The notes beneath the pieces were generated by a model. It made no database searches, had not been told where the DNA came from, and worked only from the letters and a program-made list of their open reading frames with translations. Shown piece by piece: positions 54,704 through 62,994 of a stretch of 64,000 nt of DNA (the stretch's first letter is position 1; each line of letters starts with the position of its first letter). Source of the stretch: Cyclobacteriaceae bacterium (GTDB lineage: Bacteria > Bacteroidota > Bacteroidia > Cytophagales > Cyclobacteriaceae); NCBI GenBank assembly GCA_020832305.1, contig JAFIEV010000020.1, positions 60,812-124,811 of the forward strand, in the 5' to 3' direction. Both the position numbers and the translations under genes were made by a program.

Positions 54704-56451
54704 CGCGTTAGTGGGTTTTGCTCAATCAATTGTTGGTTAATAAACTGCACAATAGATACATGCTGGTTGTCATTTTCACCTGAGAATTTAATGCCAGGTA
54801 AAATTTCTCCGGGTAATGTGCCTTTTTCTGAGAACTGTACCTGAAAATAATTGCCATAGCGGTGCAGGAGTCTGCCCATCGAAACCATTACTTCATAACC
54901 GGCAAGTGCATTTTTGCCAGGAACAGACTTAAATTTCTTGATAAAATCCTGCTTAAACTTAACAAAACGTTCATCGGAATAGTTTGCCTGATCCGGAGCT
55001 ATAATTTGGGCATTTAGTCTTTCCAGCGTTTCAAAATTAATAACGGAATTATCAAGCATGGTATTTCTGAAAAGCAGCAAGGTATTGCCATTTCGGTTCT
55101 CAAGGGCTGAAACAGCAGAAGCTATGAGAGATGCCCTTTCAGCAGCAACGAAAATATGCCCAATACTGTCGCGGGATATTTCATAAAAAATCTCTTCATG
55201 GCTACCTTCTATCGACGGGCTTTGAACCCTGGATGCTCTATTTAGAATTTCTGTAATCCGTTTTGTATCCGAATAATCTATTTTTTCATATCGCACAACA
55301 ACAAACCCTTCATCAATAAGTGCTTGTGCATAATTGCGCGCCAACAAAGAATCCCTTTCGGCGGTGCCATAGAAAATCATGGCATTTTTGTTACCCAGCT
55401 TCTTATTCATAAAAGCAGCAGTTTGCTTCATCATGGTTTCAAAGGTGGGCATCAGCAAAAAGGAGTAGGGGTTGTTGGCGATTATAGCAGAGTTGTTTGA
55501 CAAAGGATTGATCATGTTGATGCGGTTTTCATAGGAAAACCTTGAAACTATGCGAAAAGGAACCGGATACAAAGGGCCAATAATCAGGTCCATATTTTTC
55601 ATTTCATCCATTTCAATGATTTTTTGGGTAGCCAGACTGTCCCTTTTTGTGTCGTAGGCATGTATTTCAACTTTAATGCCCAGTTCCCGCAGTTTTTGCT
55701 GTCCAAGCAAGATGCCTTTATACAAGTCAAATACGAAATTATTGGCCAGGGTGGTGCCGCTGTTAAAACCTTGTTGGTCAAACATAAATGGCAGCAATAC
55801 CGCAATGCGATATGTGTCTTTTTTCAGACTTTTAAGCCGGTCTTTTATCCGGTATTTTTCCTCATCTAATTCAAAAGTGCCGACCAGGTATTCCAATAAC
55901 TCGCGGTCTTGTTCTTCAACTGTATTTTTTACAATTCGATTGGCCAGTTGTTCAGCTACATCCCTGTCGTTGGGCATAGATTCAAATAAATCTCTTAATT
56001 CTTTTTCATCTTTGATGGTTGAAATAAATGCTTTTTTATGAAGGTTAGCTTCATTTTTAATATTTCTATCTTTGATTTCCTCAATTAGATCCAGCGCCTG
56101 TTTAAAATCCCCTTCTTCCAGGCGAATTCGTGAAAACCAGAGATTTACTTCATCTATTTTTTCCCAATTGGGAAAGTAAGTTTTGATTTGCATAAGCATA
56201 AACCTGGCATTGGGGATTTCACCGGTATAATAAGCAGAAAGCGCATAATAATAGGCGGCATATGGGGCAAATGGATTGCCCGGTTCCGATCGGGTAATCG
56301 GTTGTAGTACCTGCATAGCAAAATTATAGCGACCCTCCAGATAATAGGCTTTCCCCTTTTCGAATTCTTTCTGAAAGTCAGTTTGTGCATAGCCTTGTAG
56401 GGCAAATGTACACGCCAACATCAGGCTGACTACAAACAATATTAGTTTCAT
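54700..56451 (-). CDS. TPR plus periplasmic-binding-fold protein (LpoA/ABC-binding-like)
   Basis: About 583 residues from Met38 of the longest frame (start 56451, MKLILFVVSLMLACTFALQGYAQ), which gives a signal peptide; the longer frame would run through an inverted repeat. The N-terminal 200 residues are TPR-like (FEKGKAYYLEGRYNFAMQVLQPI, YAAYYYALSAYYTGEIPNARFML). The rest is a type I periplasmic-binding fold (YRIAVLLPFMFDQQ, KMDLIIGPLYPVPF, NAMIFYGTAERDSLLA, GYEVMVSMGRLLHRYG). This order resembles LpoA-type activators of penicillin-binding proteins, but Bacteroidota homologues are poorly known. It is coupled to hemL by a 4-nt overlap. Confidence 0.7.
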   Translation of the reverse strand: MKLILFVVSLMLACTFALQGYAQTDFQKEFEKGKAYYLEGRYNFAMQVLQPITRSEPGNPFAPYAAYYYALSAYYTGEIPNARFMLMQIKTYFPNWEKIDEVNLWFSRIRLEEGDFKQALDLIEEIKDRNIKNEANLHKKAFISTIKDEKELRDLFESMPNDRDVAEQLANRIVKNTVEEQDRELLEYLVGTFELDEEKYRIKDRLKSLKKDTYRIAVLLPFMFDQQGFNSGTTLANNFVFDLYKGILLGQQKLRELGIKVEIHAYDTKRDSLATQKIIEMDEMKNMDLIIGPLYPVPFRIVSRFSYENRINMINPLSNNSAIIANNPYSFLLMPTFETMMKQTAAFMNKKLGNKNAMIFYGTAERDSLLARNYAQALIDEGFVVVRYEKIDYSDTKRITEILNRASRVQSPSIEGSHEEIFYEISRDSIGHIFVAAERASLIASAVSALENRNGNTLLLFRNTMLDNSVINFETLERLNAQIIAPDQANYSDERFVKFKQDFIKKFKSVPGKNALAGYEVMVSMGRLLHRYGNYFQVQFSEKGTLPGEILPGIKFSGENDNQHVSIVQFINQQLIEQNPLTR

Positions 56452-56560
56452 CTGTTTAATTTTTCTTTTCAGCGGTGAGATGGAACCTAGCATGGTTATA
56501 ATCATTCCAGTGTGTGACATTTTCGTCATGCTAGGTTTCATCTGTTTACAATTTATTTTC
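56445..56560. repeat. 17-bp inverted repeat and duplicated start region upstream of the TPR/periplasmic-binding gene
   Basis: The arms 56478-56494 and 56527-56543 pair over 17 bp with one mismatch (a G.U in RNA), with the core AACCTAGCATG/CATGCTAGGTT. The right arm also carries GTTTCATCTGTTTA, which repeats the bases around the real start at 56451, so part of the start region is duplicated. There is no U-tract. Confidence 0.6.
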
Positions 56561-56746
56561 AATGGTCAGTACCTGCCCCAGTTATCTGGGAGGAACATCC
56601 TTTTATAATCATCTCTGTGCCTTTCCCTGAGTGCGTAACCAATCTGGATCCTGCTTATTTCTACTTTTTATCAAAGGTACCGAAAGAATGGCTGATAAAT
56701 TCATTTGATTAAAATTCCGGAATTCAACATGGCACATTCATGCCAT

Positions 56747-58276
56747 TTATTCCCACTCAATCGTGGCAGGGGGCTTGCTGCTGATATCATATACCACCCT
56801 GTTTACAGATTTAACTTTATTGATGATTTCATTGGATACCTCTCCGAGGAAATCATATGGCAATTGACACCAGTCGGCAGTCATACCATCGAGACTGGTT
56901 ACAGCCCTGAGGGCCACAACCATTTCATAGGTTCTTTCATCACCCATTACACCAACAGATTGAACAGGTAATAAAATAGCAGCCGCCTGCCAAACCTCAT
57001 CGTATAAATTATGTTTTTTAAGTCCATTTATAAAAACATAATCAACTTCCTGTAGTGTTTTAACTTTGGCAGCAGTTACTTCTCCCAATATTCTGATGCC
57101 TAGTCCTGGACCGGGAAAAGGGTGCCTCCCAAGGATGGTATTTGGCAATTCCAGTGTTTTACCCACATTGCGCACTTCATCTTTAAACAGGGTGTTGAGT
57201 GGCTCTACTACCTTTAGTTTCATTTTTTCAGGTAATCCACCAACGTTATGATGCGATTTTATGGTGGCCGAAGGTCCTTTTACCGAAACTGATTCAATTA
57301 CATCGGGATAAATGGTGCCCTGCCCCAACCATGAAACATCACTGATTTGATGGGCTTCTTCGTCAAAGACTTCAATGAAAGTTTTGCCTATGGCCTTTCG
57401 CTTGTCTTCGGGATCAGATTTACCCATGAGCGCCAGGTAAAATTTTTCTTTGGCGTCTACTCCTTTAACATTTAAACCCAGGTCACGATAACTGTGAAGT
57501 ACTTCATCAAACTCATTTTTTCTCAACAGCCCATTGTCGACAAATATACAATAAAGGTTGCTGCCTATAGCTTTGTGAATGAGCATGGCCGCTACGGAAG
57601 AATCCACACCACCGGAAAGTCCCATGACCACCTTGTCATTGCCAAGTTGTTTTTTAAGGTTTTCAACAGTGGTCTCAACGAATATGTCAGGAGTCCATTC
57701 CTGGCGGCAGCCACATATGTGAACGACAAAATTTCTTAACAGGGTTTTGCCTTCCAGGGTATGTGTAACTTCCGGATGAAATTGAATGCCATATGTATTT
57801 TCACCTTCGATCTTATAAGCCGCCACATTGACTGACTCGGTGCTGGCAATAACTTTAAAGTGTTCAGGAACGGCTGATATGGTATCGCCATGCGACATCC
57901 AAACCTGCGTTTGTAAATTCATCTCTTTCAAAAGGTCAAAGTGCAGATCGAGCTTATTCAAACGGGCACGACCATACTCCCTGATTTCAGAAGGCAATAC
58001 ACTTCCACCTTCATTTTGCGCCAGCAACTGAGCACCATAGCAAATTCCCAAAACAGGCAACCTTCCTTTAAAAGAAGACATATCTATATTTGGAGCGTCC
58101 TTGTCTCTTACAGAACAAGGGCTTCCTGAAAGGATAACCCCTTTTACATCTTCGGTAAATGCAGGAAGATGATTGAAAGGATGTATCTCACAATATACAT
58201 TGAGCTCTCTAACGCGTCTCGCGATAAGCTGTGTATATTGCGAGCCAAAATCGATGATGATTATTTTTTCAGCCAT
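56747..58276 (-). CDS. guaA: GMP synthase (glutamine-hydrolysing)
   Basis: 509 residues. The class I glutamine amidotransferase domain has [10 protein letters not shown] (nucleophile Cys in GICYG) and FHPEVTHT. The ATP-pyrophosphatase domain has [17 protein letters not shown], and the C-terminal dimerisation domain ends KPPATIEWE as usual. It converts XMP and glutamine to GMP. The divergent subtilase starts 139 nt away. No guaB or purine operon is adjacent. Confidence 0.97.
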   Translation of the reverse strand: MAEKIIIIDFGSQYTQLIARRVRELNVYCEIHPFNHLPAFTEDVKGVILSGSPCSVRDKDAPNIDMSSFKGRLPVLGICYGAQLLAQNEGGSVLPSEIREYGRARLNKLDLHFDLLKEMNLQTQVWMSHGDTISAVPEHFKVIASTESVNVAAYKIEGENTYGIQFHPEVTHTLEGKTLLRNFVVHICGCRQEWTPDIFVETTVENLKKQLGNDKVVMGLSGGVDSSVAAMLIHKAIGSNLYCIFVDNGLLRKNEFDEVLHSYRDLGLNVKGVDAKEKFYLALMGKSDPEDKRKAIGKTFIEVFDEEAHQISDVSWLGQGTIYPDVIESVSVKGPSATIKSHHNVGGLPEKMKLKVVEPLNTLFKDEVRNVGKTLELPNTILGRHPFPGPGLGIRILGEVTAAKVKTLQEVDYVFINGLKKHNLYDEVWQAAAILLPVQSVGVMGDERTYEMVVALRAVTSLDGMTADWCQLPYDFLGEVSNEIINKVKSVNRVVYDISSKPPATIEWE

Positions 58277-58366
58277 TCCGCAAAAATAATATGTTTTTTT
58301 TGCCCACTACGTTTGATCAACGATTTTTTATGCGCATTAACTATTCAATAGAAATCTATAAATTGA

Positions 58367-58374
58367 TATCTTTG
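58367..58374 (+). promoter_or_regulatory. Bacteroidota -7 box upstream of the subtilase gene
   Basis: TATCTTTG is a perfect match to TAnnTTTG, 41 nt before the start codon at 58415. The -33 element is weak. Confidence 0.5.
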
Positions 58375-58414
58375 CAAATCGAATAAGTATTAAGTATAAT
58401 CTATTGCTGCCAAT

Positions 58415-60016
58415 ATGTTGAATTTTAAGAGTTATCTGGTGTTTTTGTTTACATGTTTGTATTTACATTCTTTTGGGCAGGAAAAACACGAAGAAAATAC
58501 CTGGCATCATGCCGATCCTGTTAAGGATAAAATTTATGGTATAAGTACAGAAAGAGCCTATGAGCTTTTGAAAAACCGAACGCCCCAGAAAATAATTGTT
58601 GCTGTTATTGATGGTGGTGTCGATATTCATCATGAAGATTTAATCGATGTGATGTGGGTAAATAAAGGTGAAATAGCCGGAAATGGAATTGATGATGATA
58701 ATAATGGTTTTATCGATGACATACATGGCTGGAATTTTCTGGGGAATAAAGAATATCAGAACATTCAATATGAGCAACTTGAATTGACCCGTTTGTATAG
58801 TCAGCTAAAAGATAAAATGGAACAAAACAATACGGGCATCAACAGCAGAGATAAGAAAGTATTTAAAACAGTTAAAAACAAATACAGGTATCAGCTCGAA
58901 GATCTAAGTGAAAACAAAGAATTGCTCGATATGATTACCTTTGGTTTTTTTCTGTCTGACAGTGTGATTGTTTCTACACTTGATAAAACCGACTATACAC
59001 TTGAAGATCTAAAATCAATTAAGGTTGGCAATGATACGCCACTCGCCTCAGCGGTTGAAGTAATGATTTCTTTTTATCAGCATGGCATCGACCGGAACAT
59101 GCTAACAGAAGCCTATGATCAGATTAAAGTTCAGGCTCAATACCACCTTAACCCTGAGTACAATGGCCGTGAAATCATCGGAGATAACCCGGAGCAATGG
59201 GACGAAGTGTATTATGGAAACAGCGATGTTGTAGCTCAGGATCCTTCTCACGGCACTTTTGTGGCCGGTATTATTGGAGCCAGCAGAAATAACAATATTG
59301 GTATAAACGGAATAGCGGATAACGTTGAAATTATGGCCATCAGGGCCGTACCTGATGGTGATGAAAGGGATAAAGATATTGCCAAAGCTATTATTTATGC
59401 AGTTGATAATGGAGCTAAAGTAATCAATATGAGCTTTGGAAAGGAGTTTTCACCGCAGAGAAAGTTTGTAGAAGAGGCTATTCGATATGCGGCATCGAAA
59501 GAGGTGATTATGGTGCATGCAGCAGGGAATGATGCAGCCAATATAGATAAAAGGGCTAATTTTCCTGTAAACCGAACTGATAAAAACAAAGAGATTTCTC
59601 CCTACTGGATTACTGTTGGCGCCAGTAGCAGGGAAACTGACCAGCACCTTGTCGGTGATTTTTCAAATTATGGAAAGAAAAGGGTAGATATATTTGCCCC
59701 AGGCTCTGATGTATACTCTCTTAAACCAGATGATTCCTATGAATTCTCCAGTGGCACCAGTTTTGCGGCTCCTATAGTTTCAGGCATTGCGGCATTACTT
59801 CTTTCGTACTTTCCGGAACTTAGTCCGGCTCAGGTAAAAGACATAATTCTTGCATCAGTAACCGATTTAAGGGACCACGAAGTATACCGCCCAATTGATC
59901 GCGGTGGAAAAAAAGCTAAGTTAAAAACGGTTAAATTTGGCAAACTGAGTAAAACAGGTGGCATAGCCAATGCTTACAATGCCGTAAAAATGGCCGATAC
60001 ACTTACATCGAAGTGA
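58415..60016 (+). CDS. S8 family subtilisin-like serine protease
   Basis: 533 residues with a signal peptide (FKSYLVFLFTCLYLHSFGQ). The catalytic triad is Asp66 in AVIDGGVDIHHEDL, His in DPSHGTFVAGIIGA and Ser in SSGTSFAAPIVSGIAALLL. An insertion of about 150 residues between Asp and His (LKDKMEQNNTGINSRDKKVF... to ...YNGREIIGDNPEQW) is typical of Bacteroidota exported subtilases. No T9SS C-terminal sorting domain is visible, so it is probably periplasmic or outer-membrane associated. It is the last clear housekeeping-type gene before the accessory region. Confidence 0.92.
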   Translation: MLNFKSYLVFLFTCLYLHSFGQEKHEENTWHHADPVKDKIYGISTERAYELLKNRTPQKIIVAVIDGGVDIHHEDLIDVMWVNKGEIAGNGIDDDNNGFIDDIHGWNFLGNKEYQNIQYEQLELTRLYSQLKDKMEQNNTGINSRDKKVFKTVKNKYRYQLEDLSENKELLDMITFGFFLSDSVIVSTLDKTDYTLEDLKSIKVGNDTPLASAVEVMISFYQHGIDRNMLTEAYDQIKVQAQYHLNPEYNGREIIGDNPEQWDEVYYGNSDVVAQDPSHGTFVAGIIGASRNNNIGINGIADNVEIMAIRAVPDGDERDKDIAKAIIYAVDNGAKVINMSFGKEFSPQRKFVEEAIRYAASKEVIMVHAAGNDAANIDKRANFPVNRTDKNKEISPYWITVGASSRETDQHLVGDFSNYGKKRVDIFAPGSDVYSLKPDDSYEFSSGTSFAAPIVSGIAALLLSYFPELSPAQVKDIILASVTDLRDHEVYRPIDRGGKKAKLKTVKFGKLSKTGGIANAYNAVKMADTLTSK

Positions 60017-60099
60017 TTGCAAGTCAGCTACCTGGGCATTTGTGCTTGTAAAAGAACAATTTTTTTGTAAATTTTTTTTTACAAAATCAAACTATCTGT

Positions 60100-60107
60100 T
60101 AGTTTTG
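60100..60107 (+). promoter_or_regulatory. Candidate -7 box of the tRNA region
   Basis: TAGTTTTG matches TAnnTTTG and lies 72 nt before the truncated tRNA copy and 183 nt before tRNA-Thr. No good -33 box at the usual spacing was found. Confidence 0.35.
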
Positions 60108-60178
60108 CACTCACTTTAAAAAAGGGCATAAAGTTTTGCCTTTTGAAAACGGGATTTTTTATGAAATCCTGATGTTTT

Positions 60179-60267
60179 GCCTCCTTAGCTCAGCTGATAG
60201 AGTCCCGTTTTGTAAAAACGGGATAAACAGCGGATCGCTGGATTGATAAAGATTGATCCAGTGTTTT
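60179..60267 (+). pseudogene. Truncated tRNA-Thr copy followed by two hairpins
   Basis: GCCTCCTTAGCTCAGCTGATAGAG (60179-60202) repeats the first 24 nt of the tRNA-Thr at 60290 with one change. After that the copy diverges into two stem-loops: CCCGTTT/AAACGGG (60204-60222, loop TGTAA) and CGCTGGAT/ATCCAGTG (60236-60263), then TTTT. It has lost the tRNA T arm and 3' acceptor arm and cannot be a functional tRNA. It might be a small RNA or a recombination scar. Confidence 0.7.
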
Positions 60268-60289
60268 AAGGAACAACATTTTTAATAAC

Positions 60290-60362
<73 letters not shown>

Positions 60363-60450
60363 CACAATTCACTGATTATCAGTGAGTTACGAGTTATGTT
60401 ACAAGGAATTGTTTAAAAAGGCTAATTGTCTGATTCCTTAAAAAATGCAA

Positions 60451-60485
60451 AAAAGGCTTCCATCATCGGAAGCCTTTTTTCTTTT
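60451..60485. terminator. Bidirectional rho-independent terminator after tRNA-Thr
   Basis: GGCTTCC (60455-60461) pairs with GGAAGCC (60468-60474), flanked by AAAA on the left and TTTTTTCTTTT on the right. It can end transcripts from the tRNA side and from the small minus-strand gene at 60536-60703. Confidence 0.9.
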
Positions 60486-60535
60486 AATCCTACAGAATTC
60501 AGTAGGATTAAGGCAAGCTTGTTTGGTTTACTTAT

Positions 60536-60703
60536 TTAGAACAATTGGTTCTCCAGTAGAACCAAGTAAGCATCCACGGTTAATTTAACAGTTAACGCAT
60601 AGTAGAAGCATGCTCTTGCAAATAAGTAAAATTTCTCTTGCCATGTAGGCTTTTTTTGGTTTCCTTTGTTCCAAGTTGTGAGGAACATTAAATGGTTTTT
60701 CAT
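60536..60703 (-). CDS. Small 55-residue protein of unknown function
   Basis: An ATG at 60703 opens 55 codons ending in TAA at 60536: it begins MKNHLMFLTTWNKGNQKKP and ends with VLLENQLF. It is rich in aromatic and basic residues (KFYLFARACFYYALTV) with a possible amphipathic helix. It sits exactly between a terminator-like hairpin at 60744 and the bidirectional terminator at 60451-60485, which would end its transcript. An A-rich leader precedes the ATG. The family is not recognised. It may be a real small protein or chance. Confidence 0.45.
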   Translation of the reverse strand: MKNHLMFLTTWNKGNQKKPTWQEKFYLFARACFYYALTVKLTVDAYLVLLENQLF

Positions 60704-60743
60704 AATTTTAAAATTACCTTAAACATTATACAACATTACAATT

Positions 60744-60772
60744 GGTCCTTATTCGCGTAAGGACCTTTTTTT
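60744..60772 (+). terminator. Rho-independent terminator, plus strand
   Basis: GGTCCTTA (60744-60751) pairs with TAAGGACC (60758-60765) over a 6-nt loop, followed by TTTTTTT. No plus-strand gene precedes it since the terminator at 60451-60485, so it may serve an unseen short RNA. Confidence 0.85.
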
Positions 60773-60955
60773 ATGATCTTCAAAGTTCCTACATAGTATT
60801 TTGTTGCACAAATTTTTATGCTTTTAGTTATCCACAAATTCACTAATGAATCTGTAAATGCCTCTATATTATGTAGTTACATCAGATTTGTTAAAGATTT
60901 TTTCTATATTTTCGAATTAATTGATCATTTTTGGTACTTTTTTAATTTGAAGTCC

Positions 60956-61141
60956 TTATTTTTTTATGATCGTAAGATACTGACTATACCCTGCGATGGC
61001 TGCTAATGTCAGGATCGTGATATTGTAATTGGTATTGTCATAATCCTTTCCAAGGATAAAGCATACAATCAATGCTGACATAAGGAGAAAGGCCAGTAAG
61101 CTTTCGAGTCTCTTCGAGCTGACTTGATGGTTATCATTCGC
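60956..61141 (-). pseudogene. Membrane-protein fragment, two helices
   Basis: The frame is open from 61141 to TAA at 60956 but has no start codon at its head; an internal ATG at 61081 would give 41 residues. The translation holds two hydrophobic helices (LLAFLLMSALIVCFILG and ITILTLAAIAGYSQYL) and a basic tail TIIKK. It looks like the end of a small holin-like or other membrane protein whose 5' part is lost. It is next to a decayed phage-like gene on the same strand. Confidence 0.4.
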
Positions 61142-61165
61142 TTACCTGATTTCAGTGAAAGCTTT

Positions 61166-61536
61166 TTACTGCTTTAAATCCAGGGTAGACCTCCAATTTT
61201 GAACCGGAAAATTCGCATTATTACTTACAATATAGTCCGGAAAAGTATACATCTTATGAAATGTAAGATCCAGATCATTGATCCTGAATATATGCCAGCG
61301 GCCTTCAATTTGGTATATCCTGGATCCTGTGGATTTCAAAATTGAGGAAAGTAATTTTAAACTGGTAAGGTATTCCCCTGCATTGTCTAGGAAAACCCTT
61401 GTATCGATATGAGTACTTGCATAGATGTTTTGCCCTATAGTAAATTCTCTTCCTCCAGGGAATTATTGATGTAAAGATCCAGCTTCAGAACTTCTTGTAG
61501 ACCAGCACACAGCTGAGCTAGTAAAAGCTTTGGTAT
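61166..61536 (-). pseudogene. Frameshifted remnant of a phage-structural-like gene
   Basis: Two overlapping frames give continuous-looking protein. From 61536 to 61435: PKLLLAQLCAGLQEVLKLDLYINNSLEEENLL. From about 61435 to 61166: GQNIYASTHIDTRVFLDNAGEY...ILKSTGSRIYQIEGRWHIFRINDL. The change of frame at 61435 marks a small indel. The pattern of a domain ending ILKxxGxRxxQxxGRWxIxR recalls structural (tail-type) proteins of Bacteroidota prophages; this identification is from memory and tentative. No start codon is visible. Confidence 0.4.
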
Positions 61537-61629
61537 TTAAGGATTTTGTTGTGTAAATCAGAGGAAACTTGGATTTGAATAAATTTGGTGTATGCCGATT
61601 TGTCTTTTTCAGTTAATTATTCCATTTTT

Positions 61630-61720
61630 AAGTACATTTTTATCATTATTATATTAAAAATACCTGTCATATATACTTATATAAGTATATATGACAGGTA
61701 AATGGCGATAAAATGTACTT
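61630..61720. promoter_or_regulatory. 40-bp perfect palindrome inside an outer inverted repeat
   Basis: The bases 61661-61700 form a perfect 40-bp palindrome (20-bp half-site from TACCTGTCAT to ACTTAT) centred between 61680 and 61681. Outside it, AAGTACATTTTTATC (61630-61644) and GATAAAATGTACTT (61707-61720) form a second inverted repeat with one extra T. It lies between a minus-strand phage-like remnant and a plus-strand repressor remnant. It looks like a repressor operator, although a cruciform-forming or recombination site is possible. Confidence 0.7.
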
Positions 61721-61784
61721 TTTTATGTATATTAAATTGTAGAGCGGAATGGATGTGGCTAAGTGATTGATCGCGATTATTTGA

Positions 61785-62091
61785 CATTACAACTTGATTG
61801 TCAATGCGTTTGCGTTGCGTATGGGCGTAAGGCATACAATGATTTGAAATATTTTAAATGAGAAAAAAACCGGGCTTTGACTTACTTAATTCGATACTTT
61901 TGAACTATCCTGATGTTAATTCGGAATGGCTGCTAACTGGCAAAGGCTCTATGATGCGAAATGAAATAGAGATCTTGAGTGAACCAATAGCACCCTACGG
62001 AAAATCGATAAAGGAAATACTGAAGGAAAAGGATGAGCGGATTGAGGAGCTTAGGAAGTTGCTGAGGTTGAAGGGGAAGGGATGGGGGTAG
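61785..62091 (+). pseudogene. Phage-type XRE/HTH repressor, inactivated by TGA and frameshift
   Basis: Frame 61785-61844 gives HYNLIVNAFALRMGVRHTMI, the helix-turn-helix of a Bacteroidota phage-type repressor. It meets TGA at 61845-61847, where a Ser codon (TCA) is expected, and continues NILNEKK. An indel in a 7-A run near 61861-61868 shifts into the frame that starts at ATG 61858 and continues KPGFDLLNSILLNYPDVNSEWLLTGKGSM, then a coiled-coil tail. The LLTGKG ending is typical of this family. The open frame 61858-62091 alone lacks the DNA-binding part. Further upstream, VID in another frame suggests more indels. Confidence 0.75.
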
Positions 62092-62172
62092 GATTTTTTT
62101 AGATTAGACTGGCTTTTTTAGCCATTTTTTAAAGTAATAGGTCTGGGTTTAAAAATAAATTAGGTATCATAA

Positions 62173-62931
62173 ATGGGATACGCAATGAAGCATAGTAAGC
62201 AAGGAGAGTTATATGGAGCTGTCTTAATTCACGAGCAGGAATTACGCAATTTAGTTGAATTCTTAGAAAAACACTTCAATAAAATTAGTTTCAACGGTAA
62301 AACAAAAGATGGGACAAATATTAATTTCTCGGACTTAGAGGATTTCATATCTTATGCTAATTATGACACAAGGAAAATCATTAAACTCGAATTGTCTTGC
62401 ACGAATGAAAAGCAGGGTATAGATATTATATTCAAAAATGAAAGACTTTTCGTAAGGCCAAGCACTATTGAATATTATTTAAAATATGACGATCAAAATT
62501 GGGGGTTTAAATTTGAAGATGATATAAAAAATGAACTAAAAGAATTTCGGCCATATTACAATTATTTGACGTATTTTAATCTTACGTATGCTACAATGGC
62601 ATTATTAGTTATTATGGTATTTTTGTTAATTTCGATTGATTACTATTCGAAAGTCTTAGGTTTTACTGGTATACTTAAAGATGGTGATTACAAATCCGTA
62701 AATAATTATTCAGGTCCGGCAGTTGGTTTCACATGGGCGATACTAATTTATATTTTGGCCTATCTCTTGAACAAATTAAGAAATTATCTATTTCCCGTTC
62801 TTTTCATTGCTACAGGGAAGCAAGTAAAGGAATATCAAAAAAGGAAAAATATAGCTAGAATTGTCTTTGGAATAATAGGGGTGGGTATTGCCATCAACTT
62901 AATTACACAATTATTAATAAATGGCCTTTAA
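62173..62931 (+). CDS. Membrane protein of unknown function, N-terminal soluble domain plus 3 helices
   Basis: 252 residues. The first 140 are soluble and charged (LEKHFNKISFNGKTKDGTNINF, YDTRKIIKLELSC), perhaps a beta-rich sensor-like domain. They are followed by membrane helices at about 145-163 (ATMALLVIMVFLLISI), 185-203 (FTWAILIYILAYLLNKL) and 226-248 (IARIVFGIIGVGIAINLITQLLI). The family is not recognised. It precedes a second unknown membrane protein by about 60 nt and an Eco57I-like restriction-modification fragment, so it belongs to an accessory region and could have a defence-related role. No catalytic motif is visible. Confidence 0.6.
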   Translation: MGYAMKHSKQGELYGAVLIHEQELRNLVEFLEKHFNKISFNGKTKDGTNINFSDLEDFISYANYDTRKIIKLELSCTNEKQGIDIIFKNERLFVRPSTIEYYLKYDDQNWGFKFEDDIKNELKEFRPYYNYLTYFNLTYATMALLVIMVFLLISIDYYSKVLGFTGILKDGDYKSVNNYSGPAVGFTWAILIYILAYLLNKLRNYLFPVLFIATGKQVKEYQKRKNIARIVFGIIGVGIAINLITQLLINGL

Positions 62932-62994
62932 CAATTTTTTAAATCTAGAATTTATTTGACTGTCAACCTGCTGAAACTTGAAAGGAAGAGTAAA

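Noticed and set aside
56452..56562. N-terminal extension of the TPR/periplasmic-binding protein to 56562
   Set aside because: The added residues are encoded by an inverted repeat, and the Met at 56451 begins a good signal peptide.
60818..61006. 62-codon plus-strand reading frame
   Set aside because: Composition is Phe/Tyr/Ile-rich as in translated AT-rich DNA, and it overlaps the more convincing minus-strand membrane fragment.
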